Source of the DNA: Antitrichia curtipendula
Lineage: Eukaryota > Streptophyta > Bryopsida > Hypnales > Leucodontaceae
NCBI GenBank assembly: GCA_951230915.1
Contig: OX579633.1
Location: 1,240,001-1,304,000, forward strand
Direction: 5' to 3'
Length of the DNA stretch: 64,000 nucleotides
Positions 1 to 11,800 of the stretch are shown one piece after another; within the stretch, counting starts at the first letter, position 1; every line of letters starts with the position of its first letter. The position numbers were made by a program, and so were the translations under genes. The notes under the pieces were generated by a model. That model made no database searches. It saw only the letters and a list, made by a program, of their open reading frames with translations, and was not told where the DNA came from.

Positions 1-5
1 TGCAG

Positions 6-3000
6 ATTGAGAGGCATTGGACAACAAATGAGGTTCCAGAGATGACTCTTGAGAAGCTTCAAATGGTTGCAACATGCAATATGTCCGCATTTCAAAAGAC
101 AAAGCTCTTGGGGTGGTGGAACGCGTCCATGCCTTCTCGAGATGCTAGGAGGTTCCCAGCAAAGTCTGTTTCCGAAGAGAAGTTATCACCATTTCTAAAC
201 AAGTGTGTTTGGTGGTTTGGGGTGAGTGCTTCTGTTTGTTTCTACTTCAATTTAATTAATTTGAAGTCAAATTATCATATAGACGCACTTAGAAGTTTAT
301 TATTTTCATTTGCCTTCAATAAGTGAAATTTTCAATTAATGAAGTCTTTTTACAGCTGGAAGAAACTGCTGCTGAGTACTTCGACAATGTTGTGAAGAAG
401 GATAACCTCTACATCAACATGAAAACACCGCTCCAGCCAGATTACCTTGCATATTATGTCAAAGGATGGAGGCGGAGGATTTGGGACCACGCATTTGGAC
501 CTACTCTGAAGGGAGCAAATGCATTCAAGAAGTCGGACTCGTTCTTGACTTATGACGGATCAGAGCAAGCCATCCGGAGAGTTGTTTTCCGGTATGTTTG
601 TGAAGCTAATTTATTTACACCTGCTTTATTCAGTAGAAGGCATTACATATTCCTATAAGGATCAATATATCAATTCAGATTTTTTTTTCATATACCAAAG
701 TTTTGTAAATTTTGTGAGAATGCTAGAAATGGGGGTACTATACCTCTTTCTTGAAACATCAATCGGGTCCGACTGATGTTTTTGGAGTACCTCATAGTAC
801 CCCCATTTCTGGCTTCAACAAGCATATCATCTGTATTTAATGCATTCATTCCATGATTTTGTTATTATTTTTCAGGATCAATGTCTTTTATCACAACAAT
901 GTATTTCTAATGGTTGTACAATTTTAAAGTATGTTATTTTAGTCCCTAGCAATATTGAGAATTGATTTACTATATATTGTACTTGATATATCATAACTCA
1001 TGATGTCATTTATTTTTTGGCAGTTACTTCAAGCATGAACTTCTTGCAAAGAACGCTATTTCTCGGGAGGATCTTCCTCCGTTCTTGTCGACTTGGTTGG
1101 ATCGGAGTTCATCCGAGTGCATGTACACTCCAAGCCAACTTCGCACATTCACAACAGCAAATCTCACCGGAGGAGGATGGTACTTGGATTGTCCAGTAAC
1201 ATTTATTCATCCGTCCGAGACAGAGCTCCGGAAGTCATTTGATGGCCTTGGTGTTATTGACTTGGAGGTTCCTGAGTTTGTTGATCTCAATGACACGCAA
1301 AAGAAGAGGGCCATTGCAAGGAGGATTGTGACAGACAAGAAAAAAGAGAAGAATGAGCAAGACATTCGGGTGAATAAGGAGAAAAAAGAAGCTGAGAGGT
1401 TGGCAAAGATTGCAGAGAAAGAGAAGGAGGCGGAGAAGGAGGGGAAAGGAAAGGGCAAAGGGAAGAAGAAAATTGAAGGTAGTGGCCAAATTCCAATGTC
1501 TTCAACAGTGGACCAAGGCTCTCACATGCAAGGCGGTTCTCGTAGTGGAATAAAAAGGAAAGCGATACTTCCGGAGTTCACAGAAGATATGGTCACACAA
1601 GGTACACAAGTGATAGAAATTGGTGACGATGAGGTCAACTCCGAAGAGTTGATCATGAACATCTCGATTGTCGAGCTCATGGATAACGTCAAGAACAAGG
1701 CGCCGAATTGCTACATTGAGGTGATGGAGTTTTTGGAAAAGGTAAATATATAGTGTTTTTGAAGTTTGAAAATTCAGTATACTATTAAATGATTTGAAGA
1801 TTATATGCGGTACTTAATGTTTATTTGATGAACTATTTCTTTGTAGATGTCGGCAGGAAAACCTCGCACATTTGACGGTAAAGTTACACGCCAGCCGGGA
1901 GTGGATCTTATCTTTTTTGACTGCCAGGAGAATTTACCAGTCCCGGAGGTGTCCTTTCCGTCAACTGCAGTGCCTGCATGGAACGTTGATTTGGAGTACG
2001 AGGCAATTCAAACGGCGTTCCTTTTTGCTGATACACATTTGCAAGACCATGGTTGCATTATTGTGTTTCACTCATGGTGTGTTGGATCGAGGGGCGTCAT
2101 TGCTGGATTGTGTGAGGTGTATTCCATGTTGGTTAAGACAGAGTGGTTGGGCATCAACCATGTGCACTTGACCTCTGCCTTGGACCCTACCACGACGGTA
2201 TGATTTTCAATTTTTTTAAATCACCAGCATTTGGCTTTGTATATTAATTTAATTTTTTCTAATATATATTCTATTTCTATGCTTGCAGACTCTGAAGTTT
2301 GGAATCACCCTCTTGGTGAAGAACCTTGGCCAGAAAGGGAAATCAAAATTCTCTTTTAAGTTCACAGAGTCTATGAAGAAGGCAAAGGTGAACATTGCAA
2401 AAGACGACACATTGATAAACTACACCATTGAAGAGACCATGTTGATGAATGATGCAGTACCATGGCGGGGGCCTCGTGAAAAAGATGCTAGGTTTTTTCA
2501 ATTCCTCATAGAAGGGACAACCACAGAAGAAGATTTGATTTTGGACTGTACAGCATCTACGGGTAAGTTTTGAATTCAATTGTAGTGTAGTCAAATTTTA
2601 GTTTAAGAAATGAATTGTCCTACTAATAAATTGCATCTTGCTTGATTTAGGTGCGTCGATTACGGCATGTCGCGGTACAGGGCGGCACATTGTAGCTTTA
2701 GAGGAGGACAAAGAGATCTTCAACGCCCTCCTACTCCCCATGAGGAGGACCATTTTGACCAAAGAGACGGCTGAAGTCGCAAAACCGCCACCGGTAGTGT
2801 TGGCCTCACAAGATCCAGATGCCATGACTGTGGTGCCTCGGAAGTTTGCTCGAAAGACTTTATCTAGTAAGTAAGTTTCCAAATTTTTATATTCTTTTTC
2901 ATGCATGGTCCACTTCATGTTTTATGAATCTAACATTACATTATTTGTGTTTTCAGTCGTCAGGGATTGATGTCGACGGATGCATTGATGAAGAAACAAA

Positions 3001-3202
3001 ACCTTCTCTTGAGTCCAAGAAAATCTTTTATCTTCCCATGTATGCTGAGCAGATGGCATCGACATTTGTGGATTTTGGTTGCTCTAAACCAAAACCCCGT
3101 AAACATACATATGCTTTGAATGTTTTAGATTTTATAGATGGGTCAGCATCTGAGGGTAGAGAGACTTCAGAGTCTTCTACCACCGAATCTACTACAACTT
3201 AG
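6..3202 (+). CDS. Methyltransferase-fold protein, 5' partial, seven exons
   Basis: The gene enters from the left edge; bases 1-5 read like a splice acceptor. Exons fit at 6-221, 356-591, 1024-1741, 1847-2197, 2289-2562, 2651-2866 and 2964-3202. All introns are GT-AG, phases match throughout and there is no internal stop, so the gene looks intact. The N-terminal half (exons 1-3) is unrecognised and ends in a highly charged KE-rich stretch (about 1300-1470). Exon 4 carries DLIFFDCQENL, which aligns with motif IV (DLIFADPPYNL) of N6-adenine methyltransferases. Exons 5-6 carry DLILDCTASTGAS followed by GRHIVALEED, which aligns with AdoMet motif I. Motif IV before motif I is the beta-class (CcrM-like) order. 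Both key motifs are altered (DPPY to DCQE; FxGxG lost), so catalysis looks unlikely. The tail is acidic/Ser-Thr rich. The fold assignment is an inference from motifs; the cellular role is unknown. Confidence 0.7.
725..810. repeat. Fold-back MITE-like element in intron 2
   Basis: AGAAATGGGGGTACTAT at 725-741 is repeated as its exact reverse complement at 794-810. A second smaller palindrome (ACATCA/TGATGT) sits between them. The unit lies wholly inside the second intron of the methyltransferase-fold gene. It shares the core GAAATGGGGGTA with the two CACTA-type MITEs near 55-56 kb. No clear target-site duplication was found. Confidence 0.6.
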
Positions 3203-3606
3203 GCTCATGAGATTGATATATCTCATTAGTCAAACTATTATGTGTTGATTTTTATTATGATTGGATTTGTGTGTTTTATGGCTACATCCCGGTTGTCATT
3301 CATTTCTCCTTACACTTTCACATTTTCTGATTTCTATCAAAATCAAGTATAATTGATTGTTGCAAAGATGATTGTTTAAAATAATTTTTAAGTGTCTAAA
3401 ACTTTGAAGGAAAGAACTCACATTTCTGGAAAGACAAAATCACCTAAATCCACGGTCATAGGTCCCTCAGTCTTTTTTTCTTTTTTTTTCAAAATTCTTT
3501 TCAAATTTTTTTCCCGCTCATAGGCTCACGCTCACAGGCTCGCTTGCTAGCAACCTTGATTCAAATTGCATTTATTTGCTTCTTCAAATCCCTCCACTAG
3601 CCTACT
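3203..3606. other. Gene-free spacer between convergent genes
   Basis: AT-rich sequence downstream of the methyltransferase-fold gene. It presumably holds that gene's 3' UTR and polyadenylation region. There is a T-rich run near 3470-3520. I see no coding signal. Confidence 0.5.
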
Positions 3607-4041
3607 CTATTTTTGAGGTCTACTACTTGATGTCCGCTGAGTTTCACGTCCACCTGATGCTTGTATACTTGGATTCGCTTGGGAAGAACCACCAACATAT
3701 TCCTCTAGTGCCATGCATGAATCTTCTTTGATAGAATGCACAGTGTCTCTCGCATTTGACGTAGCGTGAACAACCATAGCCATAGGTGTGTCGTTGCCAT
3801 CCACATTGTGTAGAGTACCTCTTTGTGAAATCACTCCATTGCAACGAATAAATAGGCCTCGAACTTCAGATTTCATTTGGGAACAAAAGCTGATTCCTTT
3901 GTTCCGACTATCCAATGTGCCTTCATATTCCAAATGGCTAAATATACAAACCGCCTTCTTGGCAAATACCAAGTTGCAAGCCTTGCATTGTACTTTTCCA
4001 TTTGACGGGATTCAATACCAAGAAGACCAATCCTTGCTCAT
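3607..4041 (-). pseudogene. BED-type zinc-finger fragment (hAT-transposase-like), broken
   Basis: A minus-strand frame starts at an ATG at 4041-4039. Nine codons later it meets a TGA at 4014-4012 and then continues open to a TAG at 3607. After the stop the frame encodes VQCKACNLVFAKK...FSHLEYEG, a C-x2-C...H arrangement like the BED finger at the N terminus of plant hAT transposases. A Ser/Arg-rich tail ends the frame. No DUF659 or hAT dimerisation domain follows, so this is only a 5' fragment. The TGA could derive from CGA. A captured or decayed transposon piece is the likeliest reading; a host BED-finger gene is possible. Confidence 0.5.
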
Positions 4042-4339
4042 GGTGACTGTTTCAGGCTTTTTATATTGGAATGAAAAGTTCAAAATACCATGGTAACAGC
4101 TGGATAAAATCGTTCAAAAATGAGATATAATGTTTGTGCATAAAGCCTTGAAAAAAAGGCCCCCTTATCCACTGAACTATGCATTACCAAGCAAGGCACA
4201 CAAAAAATTGCAGCTCCTAGCCCTTGGAAATCTTAGCGTTCAGTTTCTTAGGAGTGCTTGTAAATGTCAATTTCAAGACTTTTATAGTCTTCATCTGTTG
4301 GTGACTGTTACATATGAAAAAAAAACACAAATTCCTCCC

Positions 4340-4610
4340 ATAATGGTCGGGCGGACAGCGGATAAGCAGCTAGGCCGACGAAATAGCGGACGGGCTGACA
4401 ACGGACGGGAAGCTGGGCAGTCGAAACAGCAGACGGATGGATGAGGCGGTAGAAAAGCAGGCACGCAGGTGGTGGACATAAATGCGGACGGACGGGAGGA
4501 TGGACACGTGGACAACAAAATTTTAGTAAAATGTTTCTAGTGTGCGGACAGGTGGATAACACGGAAAGAATTACGGACAAGCGGATGGGAGGATGGAAAT
4601 GTAGGTGCAA
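4340..4610. repeat. GTCCG/CGGAC-rich island 1 (CGGAC orientation)
   Basis: A sharply GC-rich stretch in AT-rich DNA, made of degenerate short words around CGGACGG, CGGACAG and GGCGGAC on the plus strand. Open frames here on both strands are products of base composition. Island 2 on the other side of the RING pseudogene has the opposite orientation, as expected for inverted subterminal repeats of one element. Confidence 0.55.
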
Positions 4611-4879
4611 ATGAAAAGGGATGATTCATAGGCACAGGGTTATAGAAAATAATATAACAATAACATAAAATGATCTTGTACAAATGTATAATAGGTATGA
4701 TCTTGTACAATAGGTACGCAAAATTAAAATATTTGACAAATAAATAAGGGAAAATTTACCATGATGAAAAAGCAAATCCAAACATATTTGTATTGCATAA
4801 ATATTTATATATTAATTAAAAACAACTCATGACATACCATGAATGTTGTGCATTACTAATATTGAATCTTCATGAAATC

Positions 4880-7800
4880 CAAATAAGTACAAAACAATTC
4901 TCATTGGTTAACCCTCTAATACAAATACTATATTGCATCACCTCTACCTTCTTGTTTTTTAAGTCTTTGAGTTGCTCTTCAAATTTGAGGACCATCTGAC
5001 CTGGAGCTTGTGTCCCCTCCTGATTGGATTTCCATGTCCACGGCGATGAATTGTCGTTTGGTTTCTGGAGAGTGGTCAACCTCATCTTCAATCTTCCGTT
5101 TATTTTTCTTTGTGGGAGACAAATCTACTTTCTTTGCCTTCAACGCTTTCAAAGCCAAATAAATCTTTTCAATCATAGCATTCACCACTTTGTCACCATC
5201 TCAGGGGACGAACCAAAACACTTGACCTATGCCTTGTAGAAAAGTCCTCCATGTTGTTATAATGTCGATGATCCTCTTATCAAATGCACTTGCCACCTCC
5301 ACGAGTGCATGTTCTGTGCTTGATTGCCCATTTACATTCAAAACAGCATGAACTTTTGCAGTTTCTTCCAATTTTGATAAAAAGAGGACCTTCCCTATTA
5401 AAGTGTGATTGTATGTCTTGTACTGCTTATTGAACTTTTGGGATGGTTGCACTTCTATTCAAACGCCATCTGCTCCTTTTCGTACTTCATTTTCAAGAAA
5501 TCGGAAGAACTTTTGATGTGAGATGCTCTAGTGCCTCCCTATGCTATGACAAAATAATTCTCGAGCCTTCGGGTCTTGAATATCTCTGGCCAGAACTCCA
5601 CCTCTTAATTGCGCGTCATCCACTCAAAGTCACCCAATTCGTCATTGTAGTTCTCATAAACATCATGCATGAATTTTTGCGAAATCCAAATTAGAAGTCA
5701 CCCACAATGAATATAATTCTGGAATTGAAATGGCTTTTGGTCAAGTGGAAGGGTCTATCAATTGTATTTGTAGCTAGCAGGCATACTCTCCTTGTGCCCA
5801 ACCATTTTGTAAAACCTAGGGCTTAAAAGAGAACGACATTTGGGACAAATCGAACGAACGAGGGATGCTTTGACTATACACATGATATGGAAAGTGTGGC
5901 GACATTGGCCCATGATTAAGGCACTCTTGGAACCAAAATGAACTAAACAAAGGTTGCATTTATCCTCCAATAGTTTCATATTAGAACTTTCACCATGCAC
6001 TATTATCTTGTCCGCCTCTTTGATGTGCACTAAATGCATATTGTAAGGGGCCCAACCCTCTTCTGGTTCCAAAGTCCAATTGATGGACTGCATTGCACCA
6101 TTCCTCGTGTCATTCAATTGCTTGGACATTGCATCCATGTCTCCCCAATATGTGACGTCCATCGAACCCCTATGATGTACCTCAAACATCCTTCTAATAG
6201 CTACGAGGTCGGAGTGCACGGCATCACATTGCTCCTTCGACTTCATGGCTAATTTGAGAAGCCCCTTCATTGCTCGGGTTACTACAGACGGTTTGTCTTG
6301 TAGTTTTTGAACCCACGTCAACCAACGAGTGTCGGAACTGCTCTATGGCAAGCATTTATCTAGCTCCACTACTCGCATCATTTTTTGATACTTTGACTCC
6401 AAATAGACGTTTTGTTGGGTTACCGACTTTAATTCACACTTTACCTCTTTGAACTCGCGGCCTTTCGTTTGCATGGATGCGTCTTGGAATGTGGGAGGAG
6501 GATTATTCATGGCGGTTTCGGATATTATTTCCTTTTGGTTGTTTCCCTCAACCACTTCTACATACACGGCTCCGCCGATTTTTGGTTTAATTAATACATG
6601 GTTTATCCTTGAAATTCTTTTGCTTGAGCACTACAATTTCGTACTTCAATTTCTCGATAAATTGCCTTTGAGCAAGTAGGGGGTCATGTTGGCACTCTTG
6701 TGCGTTCTCAAATTTTTCCAAATTATCGCACACTTCTTTAAATGCAACCTTCAATTGCTTGTGCTTTCAAGGCCTTATATTTATCATAACACCATATTCA
6801 TTAAAATGGGAGTTTTCCATTGAAATAAGAGGTTATTTAAAAAAACTCAACGAAAAGTTTTATATCAGTTCAGCTAAAATTGAAAGGTTTTCTTGTCGAT
6901 TTAACTCGATTCGAGTTAAATTGATAGAAAACCTTTCAGATTTGACCTAATATTGAAAGGTTTTATGTCAATTTAAGTCGATTCGAGTTAAACTGATAGA
7001 AAACCTTTTAAGATTTGACCTAATATTGAAAGATTTTGTGTCAATTTACATCAAAACTCTTTTAATGGAAATTGTTGATTTAAGTCGAGATCAGCATGAT
7101 TATTTTGGGAGGTCCTCAATCTCCCAAACTAATGAATATGATGTTTCATTGTCTTGAGTCAAGATGTACAACTTGCAATTATTTTCGACCCGCTCCTCTA
7201 ATAATGGTGTCAAAGACGTGACAAAATCCAAAAAAGACATGGCACCAAATATCAACTGGGGCCCAAATTTGGTGAATTCCTGAGCAACTTCCATAAGTTT
7301 AGAGGCAATGCTAGCTACAAATCTACAATCTCTTCGAGGTTTCCACAAAATTGGGCCATTCACCACTATATTCCTTGTCAGGATTACTTGGACCGACCTT
7401 GTTTGCAGTTTCACTCGAGCCGGCCTCGTTTGCAGGATTACTAGGGCCAGCCTCATTTGTCTTCATTACTCGGTTTGGTTGAAATTTCAGGTCTTGTTGA
7501 TGTGCCCTAAACAAAAAAAAAGCTTCCAACAAGCTTTCCAATTCACTCGCATTCGGCAGTTGACAAAGACCCTCCAATTGTGCCATATTTTCAGTTGACA
7601 AATGCGGATAGCTTTTATCCAAGGGGTTGTCATCAATGGACACATTTTGTGCCACGCCATCAAGTTGCTTTTCATTTTTCAGCGACACCTATCCTTCAAC
7701 TCTTGCGCTCAATACATGGTCAATATGGGGCTCGGTGTGGTTGGCAAATCTTGATTGGAAGGTACTTGTGTTATAAAGTCTATACCATTGCTGTCTATGA

Positions 7801-8640
7801 GATGATCAATTGATGCAATGGCCCTTGCCATTTGTTTGGGAGCAACCTCTTCCCAACATTTCTATAGCGTAGACGGGGCCATTGGTTCTTTAAAAATGGG
7901 CCGCATGTTTGGAGCACCACTTTATTCACCCACGGTTGCAAAATTGGGTGTGCATATCAAATCCGCCCAAGGAGTTAGAAACACCTCTCCATCAACACTT
8001 TCCACCGTAGCATTTGTCACTGTAGTTGGGATCTTCATAGAACCCAAATGTACTCCAATATTTTTTCCCTCCATGATCTCTTTTTTATATTATATTATAT
8101 CATCTTTTTGCTACTTCATTGATTTTGATGCCTCACTTGGACTTGCCTTTGGATCATACAAATCGGGAAAAACTTTTTGCCCTTCTCTAAGCAAAATTCG
8201 AGCCGCAGTTGTCGTTGAAAATGTGCCCCAAACCACCTTCCAAGCCAATACGACCTCAGCATACACCATAGAGGCCACGCTGTAGTTTATGTATCCCTTA
8301 CTCATTGATTTGTCCCCAAAGAGGGCCCACCAAACTTCAAGCGATCGATGGACAAAATGTCTATTGTTGTAATTCGATGGCTTGCAACTGAAACTCCGTG
8401 TGTGAATAGTATAGGTCTCATGAGGCCACAACTTGTCGATGTGGTACATTTTCACATATTTCCTACACATTTTAGAGGTCCAATAATTTGCTTCCTCCTT
8501 CTCCCATCCGCTCTCTGCCTTGATATTTGGATCCTCTAAAATCTCATAGTGGAGCTTGTGGGTAGCCCCTTTTGGATTTGCCTTCCCATGGTTCTCACTC
8601 TTGAAGCCATCGCTACAGTACCCTCACTCGAACCTTCCGT
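4880..8640 (-). pseudogene. Broken RING-H2 / coiled-coil protein gene
   Basis: Long stretches of coding-like sequence follow each other on the minus strand, separated by nonsense codons and frameshifts rather than convincing introns. In order of translation: a metal-knuckle-like segment (MCRKYVKMYHIDKLW) near 8470, a Ser/Pro/Glu-rich middle (7323-7688), a helical region (7100-7300), a strongly coiled-coil region (6600-6770), then one frame at 6567-5758. That last frame is interrupted by a TAG at 6345-6343 and carries a RING-H2 finger at 5959-5836 (CNLC, QCRHTFH, CPKC). A Lys-rich C-terminal piece and a second coiled coil lie at 5452-4880, with a TGA near 5190. RING-H2 domains act in ubiquitin transfer, but this copy cannot make a full protein. 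It sits between GTCCG islands 1 and 2. Ends are approximate. Confidence 0.55.
6873..7065. repeat. Duplicated ~73 bp hairpin unit
   Basis: About 2.6 head-to-tail copies of a ~73 bp unit. Each full unit folds on itself: AAAGGTTTTCTTGTCGATTT pairs with a copy ending in TAGAAAACCTTT around a TCGATTCGA centre, giving arms close to 28 bp. It lies in a non-coding gap of the RING pseudogene, between the helical and coiled-coil segments. Confidence 0.6.
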
Positions 8641-8779
8641 CTTCATGATTGTTGATATGTGATATCAAATAATTAACCCCAACTCTCCACCATGTAGGAG
8701 CAACTAGCACAATGAAGCAACAGTCGCACTTCCGACACAGATTTGAAACCTCTAAAGGAGAGAAGAAGTAAGGAAGAAA

Positions 8780-9310
8780 GGAAATGGCCATCCGCCTTTA
8801 TACCTGTCCGCAACCAGACCTAGCGTAGGTCTGGCAACAGACGGCCTCCCAAACCTCCCGAAGTGGACTCGATTGTCTGATTGATCGCACGAACCAACTA
8901 TCCGATTGATCAGGCGATCGGATTGTCCGATTGATCGGACGGTCAGACTATCCAAGTTGAATCCCTCGTCCGTGCGTTGGTCCCTTCTGTCTGCCTTTCG
9001 GATTGTCCGATCGCCTATCGGACCATTCCGTCCGCCCCTCGGACTTTTTGAACACCTTTCAGACCATCCCGTCTGCCCTTTGAATTGTCCAACTACCTTT
9101 TGGACTATCTGACCACCCTTCGAATTGTTGGACCTTCCCGTCCGACAGCCCGTCCGACCATCCCATTCGCTCCACGGACTATCCGAGCACTCTTCGGACC
9201 ATCATGTCCGCCCACCCTTCGGACCATCCTGTCCACCCCTCAGATTGTCCGACTGCCGATTGGACCATCCCGTCCAATCGTTCGATCAAGTGTCCGTAAA
9301 TTTTTGAAGT
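8780..9310. repeat. GTCCG/CGGAC-rich island 2 (GTCCG orientation)
   Basis: GC-rich array of degenerate words such as CCGTCCGCCC, GGACCATCC and GATTGTCCGA, mostly reading GTCCG on the plus strand. It lies just upstream (minus-strand sense) of the RING pseudogene, and its orientation is opposite to island 1. Confidence 0.6.
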
Positions 9311-11439
9311 TCCTGTTTTTTTCCCATTTGGTAAAGCATAGGATTCCTAAAACCGCCAGGTCACCTCCAAAGAGTGTGCCTTCATGATAACAAGCATCCA
9401 ATGTGAATCTTTAAAAGACATTGCAATCCCCACGGGCCTTTTTCAAAGTTCATTCTTCAATTTGCACATGATATTTTCAAGTTCAATCTTGAAATTAAAC
9501 ATCTCAATGATATTTTGAAATTACCATCTTGAAAGATCAAAATGGAATGCTACCTATAGTTTTGAAGATTTTTTTTCTAATTTTGATATGATAGATTATA
9601 GATCTAATTATTCAAAAATTTATTTGGATTTTAATCATATATTACTATATATTGTAAGACATCTAAATTTTAAAATAATTGTTTTTATGAAGACATTTGT
9701 TGAAGTAAGCCAAACCCAAATATGAAATGTCCATTTTAAGTTAAAGACATTTGAATTGGTTGAATTAAAAGATATCAATGTCATTAAATCTAGCGGAAGG
9801 TGATATTTTTTTGTATTTTATATTTCTAAAATTTCTAGATTCTAGTTTAAGTTTAGCAATTTGAATAGGGTTTATGAATGATTAATTTTCATGAACTAGT
9901 TATTGATTTATTGTTTAACTAGTTAAACTTGTAACCCATATTTTTATTGAATATTATGAAGAAAAAATATCTTTGAACTCCAATGAATGTAAAAACATAT
10001 ACTTCATGCACATGTGTGGACGTACCCTTTTGTGTTTCTATTCATTGTAAATTTGTAATCCACCTATGCAGTAAATCTTTATTCATTGTAAATATTTTTT
10101 AGATGCAATGAATGAAAACAAAATTTACGTTCACATGCTCCCCACCCTTCTTTGTCTTTATTCTTTGTAATGCAACTATGATGTAAATGGATGTTGATGG
10201 ATTTGATGTGGCTATATAAATTAGTGCGCCTTTTCTGAAAAAATGTTAGTTTTTAACAATAAAAGCGCCACCTTAATGCCATGAAACTAGAAACAATTGC
10301 TATATACTTATATAATACTATTGCATCAAACTCACGATCTTTTAATATATTTGTATGCAAGGTTGTAGTATATTAGGGTTTAGGGTTTAGGGTTCATGTC
10401 ATTCCTATAAAAATTGCCCAAGTTAGAAGTGTATTTTGAAAATGGATAGGTGATAATATTTTGATGCAATATTAAAAAATCATTTTGTTCATGATAGTGT
10501 AGATTGGTACCTAATTACCTACTTATAAGAAATTGCCCCATTCAATTTCAAATAATGTTGTCAAAAATTGTTCGAAGTTATGTGTTGCGAAGTGCGGACA
10601 ATGAAGTTACAAAATACGTGTGGAGTTGTCTTATGTTTCTAAAATTCCAAATTTTTTATTTAAAATTGATAACAAAGAATATTAATTGTCTATTAGAATA
10701 TTTTTCCATTAGGATTAACAATTCTTAAATTCTTCCAAAAGTTAGTAGCGTATTATTTTTCCTACAATAGTGAAATATTTTCTAATTGATAATTTAAAAA
10801 AAATGAATGTATAGTTTTTTTTAGTTTAAACATTTCACATTTATTCATAACTCAATTGTCTAAATTTTGGCTAAAATGCACAAGGTATAAGACGTATGTG
10901 AATAACCCTAAAAGGGTTGAATGACCAAACATCATATTTTAGAAAAGCTAGAAAAATAAACATTTTAATTTTAAAAGTTGATGCACATTGATGAATTCTT
11001 TGAGGTAGAAATTCATTTGACAATTGTTGCCTTGTGGGACAATGGTATAGATGAAGTTACATAAAAAGTCTACAATTGAATAGTTTAACAAGAAATATTC
11101 ACATAAGAAATTAAAAAGTGACTTAAAAGTTTTATTTGCAAACTTGTATGTGTTATGAATCCAAGAAACACCTAAACCCAATCAAGAATCCTCAGGCTAA
11201 GTCCTTAATTGAAGATGGTACATATATTTCTTGAGGAACTTAATTTACATTTGTTTTGATATTTTAAATTAGTTATGATTTCTTACATTTGTGACTTTAG
11301 GATATACAATTTAGGATTTAGGTTTTAGAGTATAGGATTTAGGGTATAAGATTGAAGACCATTGCATTAAAAAATTGCTTGAGTTATGTTTAATGATTCA
11401 AGTTCTTTGAGTAAGAAAGTGGATCTCGATGAGAATTTT
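9311..11439. other. AT-rich gene-free region
   Basis: Very AT-rich sequence with no coding signal on either strand. The only structure seen is a short telomere-like tract near 10.37 kb and a looser relative of it (TTTAGGRT words) at about 11,300-11,350. Confidence 0.5.
10373..10394 (+). repeat. Interstitial telomere-like tract
   Basis: Three tandem TTTAGGG units, the common plant telomere motif, inside AT-rich DNA. It is far too short to be a telomere, and fits a repair scar or a promoter-type telo box. Confidence 0.75.
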
Positions 11440-11800
11440 GTCTTTCCCATCCGCTTGATTATTCACTGGTCGAGGCCGTCTGATCAGTCAGACGATCCAC
11501 CCGTTCGCCTGATCGGACGGCCTCAAAAAAATTCTCGGTTTTGTTTGTGCTTCATAGGAGCTGTCCAATTAGGCGGAATGCCCACACGTCCATTGATTGG
11601 ACGGTTCCGTCCGATATTCCGTTGCCTTTGCCGAAACCGTTTGATGAGTCGGACGGCCCCAACGGAGAGTCCACCCGCTTGCCAAGATGGCATTTATCCG
11701 ATTCATTGGGGTCGTCTAATATGGCGGTCAGGCGAGGCGTCCGCCTTGGATAAGAGGGTTAGACGACCCATCCGATCTTCACTTTTACCTTCCTCCTTGT
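11440..11800. repeat. GTCCG/CGGAC-rich island 3
   Basis: GC-rich island with mixed GTCCG and CGGAC words. It contains a near-perfect 14 bp inverted repeat, GAGGCCGTCTGATC at 11,472 and GATCGGACGGCCTC ending at 11,524. It lies about 200 bp upstream of the kinase-like pseudogene start. Confidence 0.55.

Noticed and set aside
4308..4610. Cys/Pro-rich minus-strand frames
   Set aside because: Compositional product of GTCCG island 1.
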